From NCBI GenBank assembly GCA_026225945.1, contig JAMJFZ010003746.1:2649001-2713000 (forward strand): a DNA stretch of 64,000 nucleotides, written 5' to 3'. The position numbers and the translations under genes are program-made. This document shows positions 44,245 through 54,100 of this stretch, one piece after another. The notes under the pieces were generated by a model. It ran no database searches and had not been told where the DNA came from. It saw only the letters and a list, made by a program, of their open reading frames with translations. The stretch comes from Cricetomys ansorgei (Eukaryota; Chordata; Mammalia; Rodentia; Nesomyidae). Numbering within the stretch: position 1 is the first letter of the stretch; every line of letters starts with the position of its first letter.

Positions 44245-44545
44245 TCAAGACATCAATTTCTCCATTTAAAGTATAAAGTAGAGACTTGATAATAAATACA
44301 TCTCTACAGTTTGAGACTCCAAGACCCATGAACCAGGTAATCCAATACTTCATGAGTGGTTAGATACCTGGTAGGCCAGGGAGCTAGTCTCTGGCTCCGG
44401 AATCACAGGGAGCCTCCTCCAGCTCACACAACACACTACTTTGATGAGAAGAAGAGTGACTTCCCCACGGCATAGCTCTTGGTGAGGCCTGTGGTACTCA
44501 TTGGGGAGTTTTCCCACGGACAGAGAGAGGTCCTACAAGTCAAGG

Positions 44546-45397
44546 ATGCTGAAGAATGAAGCTCTCATTCTTCTTGAGTACCGTCCTGCTGACTATAGGA
44601 AGGGCAAACACATGACTCATCCTAACTGGGAGGAGTCTAGATGGCAACCATTCATTGGTAATGACACCAGATATAACACTGGACTGTCCTTGAGGAGCAA
44701 GGACAAATGGTCACTGTACATACCGCCACACACACCCAGCCACATAGCCCTACAGACTGTGTCACTCAGCCCTGAAATCACACCAGTCTTAGACCAACTG
44801 CCTGGAAGAAACCAGGCTGCAGACAAGTGGGAATTTGACTTCCGGCTGGGCCGAGTCTCAGCTTTGCTGCCTGTGATGAAAGCCACATGGTACGTATGCT
44901 GGGAGGCACCAGGAGAGGGGCTCCTGGGAGTTCAGTGGGTGGCTTCACGGTCCCACCCAGCTCTGCCATCCACTGGATCTGAGGACTTTGCTTTCCTAAG
45001 CCTCCCTTGGAAAGCCCAGCGTGGGTCCTCCATAAACAGGTTGTGTGGGGGTGGTTCTAAGCCAGCGTGGCGCATCTGCACATGGGAGCAGCTGAACAGC
45101 CCCTGCCTGCTTCTCTCAGATGCCTTTTGTGCTCAGCTTGGTACAACTGTACAACCTTGGGCACAGGTGCTGGGCAGGCTGTTGAGTGTGAAGAAGAACC
45201 TCATAGACACTGGCTCAAGGGGAAGCTGTAAGCTGCCCAAAGAGTCAGCTTTGGAGTGCAGAAACAGGCCCTTGGTGCACCTGCAGCCCTCAGAAGCCTC
45301 TTTCGGGCTGAACTCTTCCCCAACACCACACACCTTTCTCCTCCAGCTAAGGGCTCCAGGCATTAGTCAACCCTTAGAAGTCTGGGTTTATTTATAA
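44546..45397 (+). other. Unassigned 283-codon ATG open frame
   Basis: An uninterrupted frame from ATG (44546) to a stop at 45397 in a region free of recognised SINEs. I do not recognise the predicted protein: no domain, signal peptide or transmembrane segment stands out. Composition is mixed rather than low complexity. The frame stays open further upstream to at least 44501. It could be a chance frame, part of a noncoding transcript exon, or a lineage-specific gene. No nearby splice pattern or family match supports coding, so it is not called as a gene. Confidence 0.2.
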
Positions 45398-45610
45398 AGC
45401 TGCTGCTTCTCCTCCTGGCATCTAAACACTCCCTACAGGCATTAATTAAGAAAGCAAGCCCAGGAGGAGAGAAGGAGGAGTCTGGAGTCTCTTAAAGGGC
45501 CAGTTCCTCAGCTGGGCCCCTCCCCTGGCTTTTTCTTTAATTTCTCAACTTCTTGAGAACACAAATAGACAAAAATGATGATATTCACATTCAGGCCCCT
45601 TTATACATGG

Positions 45611-45617
45611 ACACATG

Positions 45618-45652
<35 letters not shown>
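45611..45652 (+). repeat. (CA)n microsatellite
   Basis: About eighteen CA units. Confidence 0.95.
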
Positions 45653-45832
45653 TTCTTCAGGCTATTTCTAGCATCCTTCACAAAAACCTCTACCATCCCT
45701 AGCTTTATCACTGACGGGTTGGCACCTAACAGCTGTTCCCAGTGGGTGCACAGTGAGCAGGAGGCAGTCACCTTGCATGTCCCCTTACATGACCCTCCCC
45801 CTTCTCTAGAAATTCCACATCTGAATGCCCTA

Positions 45833-46052
45833 TACCAGTGGTTCTCAGCCTTCCTAATGCTGCAACCCTTTAATACAGTTCCTTATGTTGTGGTGACCCC
45901 CAACCATAAAATTATTATTACTACTTCACGTCTGTGGTTTTGCTACCATTATGAAACCTAATGTAAATATCTTATATGCAGATGGTCCTAGGTGACCCCG
46001 TGAAAGGCTCGTTGGACCCCCCCCCCAAAGGAGCCACTACCCACTGGCCTAC
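45833..46052 (+). mobile_element. hAT-type (URR1-like) DNA transposon relic
   Basis: 'ccagtggttctcagccttcc', 'taatgctgcaaccctttaat', 'gttgtggtgacccccaacca', then 'gaccccgtgaaaggctcg' near the end. This is the pattern of the short nonautonomous rodent hAT element I know as URR1. The 5' terminal repeat CAGTGGTTCTCA is intact, and the 3' end is decayed. Confidence 0.7.
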
Positions 46053-46224
46053 ACACTTCAGCTAGAGTTATCTCCTTGATGTAGGGACGTGACCATGAAA
46101 AATGGGATGGGTGCACAGAAGAGGGCTAGGACCAAGGAGGGAGATGTGGGATCTCTTGGAACACTGACTCTCTTCCTGGGGCTTCCTAAACAGATGCCAC
46201 TGGCTGTGCCCCTTAAAAAATAGA

Positions 46225-46600
46225 ATCTTACCGTCTCACAGCTCGAGAGCCCAGAAATCCAGACCAAAGTGTCTGCAGCGCTGACTGTCTCCAAGGCCAG
46301 GGAAGAAAACTCTGCTCTGTGCTGGTTGGCAGCCGACAACTGGCATTCTTTGCTTAGAAAAGCATCAGATTGTCCCTGCCTCGCTCTGCATACACGGATC
46401 TCCTTGCTATGTCCAACTCCTCACCCCCTTTCCGTAAGGACATCAGCCGTGTTGGATTAGGACCCACTCTACAAGACCACACCTTGACCAATGGCATTGC
46501 AGCAATCTTGTTTCCAAATGAGGACATACTCTGGGGTACTGGAAGCCAGGACTTCAACGCATGCATCCAAGGGGGGACACCATTCAACATGAAGCAACTG
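46225..46600 (+). repeat. Ancient mammalian interspersed repeat relic
   Basis: 'gtctcacagctcgagagccc', 'agaccaaagtgtctgcagcg', 'taaggacatcagccgtgttg', 'gtttccaaatgaggacatac', 'gccaggacttcaacgcatgc', 'ggggacaccattcaacatg'. The blocks occur in the same order as in a widespread old mammalian repeat whose family name I cannot fix. This explains the 135-codon frame over it as non-genic. Confidence 0.55.
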
Positions 46601-48839
46601 TGCTTCTGGAGTTCCACAATACAGAGGCCCTTCCTGCATTGGCAGATGGCCTTCAGGGACTCACTGATGGAATGTCAGATCTCTCTGGGCAAACACCAGG
46701 ATTTTGGCCCATTGGCTATGTTAATTATATTTTCAGCTGGAGAACTCAAACCAGACTTGAAGTGTGAGTTTCTTTGAGCTGGGCTTAGGGGTGTGTATGA
46801 AAGTGCCTGGACCCTCAGCATGGCATGCTTCTGTCCTGTCTCCTGCTGTCATAGATTCTTACTTTGAGCTTCATGTAGATGTGATTATAAGGCTTGATTC
46901 TTTATCGTCTGACATCTTCACTTGTCACCATGTTTATTTGCTTTGCTGTGTCGTATTCAGTTGTGCGGATGTTTGGATTGTTGGGCTTTGATAGAACCGT
47001 GGGTTTCTCCAGACTTTGGACTTTATGAGTGAAGCAGTAAATACTTTTCACATAGAATCTGTGGTAGCCGACTGACGTTATCTATGCCCAAGGGCAGATG
47101 TGGGACACAGAGTTGCAGGTGCTCCCCAGCCCGCCTTGGGCCACACATGAACTCCAGTGGCTACACACACACATCACGGCAGATATTGCCCGCCCTTCCC
47201 CCCACTCTCGGGGGGGGGCCATGGTTCATGGCCTGTTACCCTGCTCCGAATGGAATAATGACTGTCTGTAGATGGGAAAAGCTTGACCAGCATATCTCCC
47301 CGTTTCCCCACGGGATATTCGCTTTTCCATGTTGGTTGTAATTCTTCATAAATTCTCACATGAATCATTCGTTGGACAGAAACACTTTCTTCACATTTAT
47401 TATTCACCTTTACCCTCTTTATAGTGTTTCTTGATATAGTACACATGCTCATAATTTTAATGAAATGGGTTATTTTTTCCATTAGTGATTTTTGCATTAT
47501 GAGAAGTCTTTCCCTATATGTCTTCATTTCTGTCAATGCTGTTGTGTTATGAACTCGATTCTGTTTTTCCCACCAAATGCTACATTGCTCCTTTCTGTCC
47601 TTGTTGCCATGCATGCACATCAACCACTTCTTGCCACTGCGTTCTGTGACACACATGCACCTGCTCCTCTTAGACCAGGCATACACTTTCTACAAGGCCA
47701 ACGTCCTTCAACAAATCCACTGTACAGCCGGAAAGAGGATACTCAATCCAGCCAACCCACGAGCATTTGAAAACCTTTGTCTCTACAATTAATGGCATCC
47801 CAGGCTCCCACAATCCACTACCTACCTCGCCCTTTGCAGTGTTTCTCTTGAGTGTCCCTGATTCTACGCAGGATACTTTGAGCCAGAGACTGGCTTCCTG
47901 CCATTGGCCAGCCCCAGAGACACCTGAGAAACCAGGATGCCCACACCTTGGAGGTTGCACTCAGCAAGCCTAGGTTGTCCCTGGAGCTTCATCGGCTGTA
48001 ACCCCAAAGCCTATGAAAGGGATGCTCACTAGCTAGAGAAGAGGCTTAGTATATACACTGTGGGCATCCAGGTGGGGTGGGTAGCAGGCAGCTGTCCTTC
48101 CCTACCCTGCTTCCGTTCTAGCAGACTCTAGATTTTCTGGAATTTCCTGTGTGGCTAGTTGTAGTAGTACACTGCCGTGGCAGCTTATCAAGGAAGACAT
48201 GGAGGCATATTCATAGGCGCAAGCCCTGTCAGATCTCTGCAGAGGGAACCACTATCCTGGCCAGAGCCATACTGGAAAAGTGGAACTCTGAGCATCTGAG
48301 CTCAGGTGTTTTCATTGATTCAGAACTCCTCAAGTGGTCTACCGATAGCACATGCAGGTCATTAGCAATCAAACCTCCCCCACATCAAATCCAAAATCTG
48401 AAAACAATACAAAATGCCAAGGCCTAGGCAGCCCCTCACCCAGCAGTGCTCAAAGCAATTATTTTATACATAACTAAAAATAAACTTCTACAACAGCAAC
48501 ATTCTTTTTGGGGGTGGCCCAAGCCTCATCCAGCAGGGAACTGTGACTACTCTAACCTAATAATGATGTCCTACTCCCTGGCTACCTTCAGCGGAAGTGT
48601 GCTGGGCAGCTCGAGCAGTATCTTGTTTACCAGATACAAAAGACCCACAGGGAAATTAGTCATCCTCCCCCATCAAGACAGTATCATGTAGTGTCCGGAG
48701 CGACGGCAGCATCTGGACACCCCGAAATTCTAGAGTGACAGATGATGACAATGCAAGGAACGTGGGTCCCCAGTGACATCCTTGACCTGCGTTAACCAAT
48801 TCCAGGAGCATCTGCCTCTAGCCTTCTGGTGAGATATTG

Positions 48840-48905
48840 AATTTTCATGATTTCAGTAGCCCTAGCCATGAGGTTCTGTCACAACAACATGAAAGTAACT
48901 AATAC
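48840..48905. repeat. Repeat fragment, unnamed rodent family
   Basis: 'ccatgaggttctgtcacaac', 'aacatgaaagtaactaatac' resembles the terminal part of the unnamed family at 39440-39800 ('tttcatcacagcagtaaaaa', 'ccctaa'). Confidence 0.35.
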
Positions 48906-49077
48906 AGTGGGCATACGTTGTCCATGTGTATATAATTGTGTCTATGCATGTGCACTCACACGTGCGTGTATGTGCATGAATATGTGTTTACGTGTAAATG
49001 TGTGTGAACACATGTATCTTTGTGTTTGTACACACCTGTGTGTGTGTCTGTGCATGTGTGTGCGTGCATGTATGTGT

Positions 49078-49190
49078 ACTACACTCAGGAGGTAGAAGCA
49101 GGAAAGTCAGGAGTTTGCAGCCACCCTTGGCTACATAGTGACTTCAGAACCATCCTGAGAGGCTTGAGACCTTGTTTCAAAACAGTAGAC
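49078..49190 (+). repeat. B1/B4-like SINE fragment
   Basis: 'cactcaggaggtagaagcag', 'ccacccttggctacatagtg', 'ttgagaccttgtttcaaaac' is a diverged B1 body lacking its first third, preceded by a TG/CA-rich tract. Confidence 0.65.
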
Positions 49191-49511
49191 CAGGTTGGTC
49201 TCATCCGAAACATGGGACCCTGAAATGATGGCTCTGATCAGATCATCCCAGGTTTCAAATCTCAAATCCCTGATTAGGAACATTCAACTAGTAAAGACAC
49301 TGCAAATACACCCAAATTGGAGAAGAAGAAAAAATTCTCTAAACAGAAAGTGAACAAAAAGTCCCAGCTCCGATCAAGAAGCTGTGTGCTATTGATGCCT
49401 GCTAAGATGGGGAGAATGGGCTTTCTCCAATGAAGCATCACTGGGCATATCAACCACACTCCAGGGTAGGTCCCAGGCCCAGGAGTATTTATCTAGCCAA
49501 CACAAAATGGA

Positions 49512-49514
<3 letters not shown>

Positions 49515-49549
<35 letters not shown>
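49515..49549 (+). repeat. (TG)n microsatellite
   Basis: Seventeen uninterrupted TG units about 1.5 kb before Cacna2d4. Confidence 0.95.
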
Positions 49550-49553
<4 letters not shown>

Positions 49554-50699
49554 ACAATTTTCATTTTGTTTTGGTAACTTTTGTCTGCGAGCCCCACCTC
49601 CCCTTTCCCCCTGCTGTGAGGGGCAGCACAGCCCTCACCAGATGTTTCCTGTTTCTCGGCATCCTGCCTCCAGGACCACGGACAGAAACCAGTGTCCCAT
49701 TTCAAACCCGCTGTCACAGTAACAGAAAGCCAACTGAAAGACCCAGCTGAAGGAAACTTGACCCAGATGAGGGAGCTGCCATGGGAAGGGGAGAGCATTG
49801 CAGACTGAGAGCCACTGAGGGCTACAGACTACATGGAGATTCTGAAGCAGAGAACACTCAGTGTGCCCAAAGAGCGGCAGGGACCAGAGCAGGGAGGACA
49901 ACCAAAACGGAGGGGCACATGGAGGGGCAAGCAAAAGAACCTCGAGGTCATGGAAAATGACTGTCTGTGATGTGGGCGGGGTGGGGGGGGATGATTTTGC
50001 CCAGTGTATGGATGATGAAATGTCCACTGAGGGCTGAACGGACAAGCAAAGCAGATATACTCATGATGGAGAATAAAGCCTTGAAAAACAAGTGTTCTGG
50101 CACAGGTGACTTGTGTGACCCCCGGGGACACTGTTCTGAGTAAGGTAAGCCAGTGGTAGAAGGATGAACATGACATGGTTTGACTAAAATGACAGTCAGA
50201 ATCAGAGAAAGTGGAGTGGTGATTTCCATGGCGGATGGGGAACCTTTGTCTAATGGCTTTTCTTGCAATAAGTCAAAATTTGGGTGAGTAGCATTGTTTG
50301 CAGAGGGGTGTGTGTGCATACTTCGTGAGGTCACGGTCCTAGGTTGCCAAGTGTGCTGTTAGAAAAGAGGAGTGTGCACTCCCCAGGTTGCTAAGATATT
50401 TCCTGTGCTTGCTTGCCTCAATTGGCTGACCCCAAAGCTCCAGACCTAGAGATACCACCCCCTCCCCTCTCTCCCTCTCAGGCCTGCAGAGCCTAGCCCC
50501 ACAAAGTGGGCTGGCCATGACCTCCTAGGGATGTTCAGAGGGCTAGGATGGTCCTTTAGGGTCTGGACCCAACATAGCTCTGAGCAGGATGAGATATCCT
50601 CATTCCATGGAGTTCAAAGGCTATTCTGTGGGTATAGCTTGGCCTTCTTGTAGCAGAAAGGCATACTGGCCCAGCTGCTCAGAGCTGGAACCAGGGCGA

Positions 50700-51021
50700 T
50701 CCTGCTGAGGTCACCCCACTCCTGCACCAACCCCTCCCCTGGCAACAAGCAGGGATTAGAGGAGAGGCCTATGGATTACTGCGGGGGTGGAGGGGGTTGC
50801 TTACTCACAGCCTCTCCCTCTGGACAGCCAACAGCATAGCCTCTGATCATCTGGGGCAGCCCCTCTGTTCCCTCTGTTAGCTGCAGCTGTAGGCAGTGCC
50901 TTTTACTTGGGACTGGCCAGCAGGCAGAAAGCTTGCACTCCCAGGGATCTGGGGCAGCAACAATTGCACTCCCAGCAGGGGCTCTGTCCTCTCTCCCTGC
51001 CTCACTCCCAGTGAGAGCACC
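50700..51021 (+). promoter_or_regulatory. Candidate Cacna2d4 promoter and 5' UTR
   Basis: GC-moderate sequence just before the start codon, with no clear TATA box. It carries two GGATTA motifs (50753-50758 and 50773-50778) that match the CRX/OTX core, a TGCTGA half-site resembling an NRL/MARE half (50703-50708) and an overlapping AGGTCA nuclear receptor half-site (50708-50713). CRX and NRL drive photoreceptor genes, and Cacna2d4 is a photoreceptor gene, so the set fits. Regulation is inferred, and short motifs occur by chance. Confidence 0.45.
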
Positions 51022-51185
51022 ATGACGAGATGCTCCACTCTGCCTTCCAGCCGCAACCGGGGCCACTATGGATGGTGGCCGGCAGCCTGGGCCTCCCCGT
51101 GGAAGATGCCAATCATCCTGTGGCTGCTGCTGATGGACACCTCCCTGCCTACTGTGAGGGGCCAGACCAAAATTCCTCTGGAAAC
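51022..51185 (+). CDS. Cacna2d4: Cacna2d4 exon 1 (coding part)
   Basis: Starts [19 protein letters not shown] and ends with the hydrophobic signal segment [12 protein letters not shown] and [10 protein letters not shown], then donor gtgagc. The ATG at 51022 is the first in frame; the frame is open upstream but contains no earlier ATG. It has A at -3, and it corresponds to the second Met of the longer human N-terminus, so initiation could differ between species. Confidence 0.88.
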
Positions 51186-54100
51186 GTGAGCCTCAAGTTT
51201 GATCCTACCCTGAAGACCCCTCTTGTGGCGTCCACCCTCTGGCCAGCTGCCCTGTCTCTGAGAGACCCTTTTCTCTTTGCTTTCTGTTCTCCTCAGATCC
51301 TTGATGAGTTTGGGATCCACCTGCCCCTACCTTCTGGCTTTGTGTGGTTGCTGTCAGGGCTAGATGAGGGTATAGACATTCTGCAGGGGGGACAGCTACA
51401 AGATGGGGTGGGGTGGATGCAGTGGCTCCGGAAGTGACTGTTGTGGCCCCCCCAGAGTACTTGTTGGGTCATTTGTGCTCAGGCACAGAAAGGGCAAAGT
51501 AGCTGTGTGTGGACAGGCAGGACAGTTCCTACAAACGGCAGGGCCTTGTCTGGGACCTCGGTTAGGATGGGTTCCGATGGCCTCGTTCTGTCTATACTTC
51601 TCCGCCTCCTTCGAGGTTTTGGTTAAGACTGGCATTTGGAAAAAAATGGTGCCCATCATTTACGATGATGCAATCTCTCTGGTGTTTGATCCTGGGGCAT
51701 TCCAGATACTAAAGGAAACTGAGTGTTCTAGACTGAATACCCAGCAGTTCGCAAGCTGAGCCTATCTGACAGGAAAGGGACCCATGCAAGTATTGTTTGT
51801 GATTTGGGAAGAACAGGCTTCCATGACACCAGGTGACCCTGTCATGCTCTGCTCAGTGCTGTACAACTGACGCCTCCAGCCCAGGCAGCCTCTCAGTGAG
51901 GGAGGTAATACCATTCTCCAAGCACACAGGCCCACAGATGAAAGTGCTGGAATCTGTGCTGCTGAGCCAGCCTGGCTTTTGAGACATTCCCTGCAGCCTT
52001 ACACAGGCTGAGCAGTCTTTATCTCAGAAGGCAAGTTCCAGAATGGCAGGGGGCCAAGAAAAGATGACTGGCATCCAGGGTGGCCATCCACACAGAAACC
52101 GAGAGAGCAGCATGGGACAGCCACCTCCACAGTGCCCCACTGCTGCCTTCCTGTCCCACCCCTTCACCCCCTCTCACCAGGTCCCTGGCAGTCCTCCACC
52201 CTGTCCTATTGAGCCATGGTTCCCTACTCTCCACATCACTCAAAGCTTCCTGGTGGCTGATCCTGGAGACCGTGGCCCCCATACCTTGTCTCTTGGGGTG
52301 CCTCTCTTTTCTCTTGATTCCTGGAACACGGTGACTGGTTTCCATGTGCTCCCACGTGATTTCTCTGCCACCTTCAAGAGAACCTTGCCATCTGCACGCC
52401 CCTGAAAATGCAGGTGCCCTGCTGCCTGTCATCATGGAGCAACCCATACTCCACACTCCTCTTGCCAAGAGTTCATTTACCCCCAGTGTCTCAAAACTAC
52501 TCCCGTCCTAATGCCGCCCCCCGCCCCAGCCTCTTTACCTGTCAGACTTCCACAGTGCCTATGCACACTTCTTCCTGAGCATGATGGGAGCATCGTGCAG
52601 TGTTTCAGTGGCCCCTGAAGTCATGGGGTGTGCAAACCTGCCCAGCATCACTCAGTGGCTTTGTATCAGGAGACTCGCATTCAACATGGCCCAAGCTGCA
52701 CGCATCACCTCCTCTCTTCCTGACTCCCTCAGGCCTCCTTCGTGACATTCTCAGCTCTGGTTAACAAGCTGGAGGCCTTGAAGTCATTTTCCACTCCCCC
52801 AAGCTCGCTACCTAAAATTCTCTTCCAAATCTCCTCTCTAGGCTAACCTCCACCTCACTGTAGATGCCGAACTCAGATCCTGCCTCCTCCACCTCTTCCC
52901 TCCCCATCACTATTGTCCTCCTCCAAAGGAGTACCACACTACTCCATGGGAAAGAGGTGCCCCTCCCAGGGCACGGCTGCTGTGGATATAATGTGGGCAT
53001 GCAGTTAGACCTCAGTAAGGGCTCCTGCAAGTGGAGATGTTGTTGCCCTTAGAGGAGCCACACCTGCTCTAGCTGCATGGCCCCAACAAGTTCTACCTTC
53101 TAGGAAGGAAAGAGGGATCAGGACCACCACCAGGTTACCCTCCTTGCCTGTCCTGATCTCAGAGTCCAGACGGGCACTTAGAGTCATTCTGCCCTGCCTG
53201 GCTGGCTGAGGGCTCTACAAGACAGTGTCTTATGATCTTGAGTAGACACATGGTAATGGACTGATCATTGAAATGTGCAGGTTGGCTCAGGAAGATGCAG
53301 ATTAGTTCAAGGCTTTTCCCCATCTGATCTGGAAGTCCACAGGCTCTTCCTCCTCCTTTTTTTTTTCACTGAAAGATCCTTGAGAACATGGGGCTAGGCT
53401 CTACTCTGAGCCCATTAGCTCTGTGGCTTTCTGAAGCCAGGCAGAGTGTGTGTACCACCCCTTGAAGCAACCATAGAGCCCCATGGGTCCTTGAGTCTCC
53501 TTCCCTGGCCAGACTATAACTTGGGGGGATAGGAGCTGTCTTAGTTTCCTCTATGTTACTGTGACAAACAGCCTGATGTAACCAACTTAGGGTAGAAAAG
53601 GGTTGCTCACAATCCCAGGTTATAGTCCATCATAGCTGGGAAGGCAAGGTGGCAGAAACTGAAAACAGCTAACTGCACCACAGCCACAGTTGGGAACAGA
53701 GAGAAGTGAAGGCAAGCATGCTTCCTTGCTTGCTCACTGAGTTCAATTTCTCTGGATTTATACAGTTCAGGGCTAATGCCTAGGGAATGGCGCCATCCAC
53801 AGTGGGTTTGGGTTCCCAGATCAATTAATTAAGACAGTCCCCCCACACAGAAATATCCACAGGCCAACTCCATGTAGACAGTCCCTTCCTGAGGCTCTCT
53901 TCCTGGGTAATTCTAGGTTGTGCCAAATTGACAATTAAAACTGACCATCGCAGGACTGCTGGATGTTCTCAGTGTGTATGTTTGTGCTTGGGGACATCTG
54001 TGGGTTACAAGTCTATGTGTGAGGGGCCTGCTTTGCCTGCATGTGATGTGGCTGTCACCTGGCATCTAATCTTGATGAGAACGTACACGTAGGCTTTTCT

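Larger units (their letters stand above)
36746..50699. other. Intergenic region Dcp1b-Cacna2d4
   Basis: About 14 kb without a recognised gene. It holds an ID element, a B1, a B1/B4 fragment, an unnamed rodent repeat (39440-39800), a hAT/URR1-like relic (45833-46052), an ancient repeat relic (46225-46600), simple repeats, a C22 run with a perfect hairpin (41273-41336) and an unexplained ATG frame at 44546-45397. The SINE density is lower than in the Dcp1b introns. Confidence 0.65.

Noticed and set aside
46370..46777. 135-codon frame in the intergenic region
   Set aside because: Most of it lies over the ancient repeat relic at 46225-46600.
47174..47686. 170-codon minus-strand frame in intergenic DNA
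   Set aside because: No recognised domain, no promoter or splice evidence; its length is within reach of chance.
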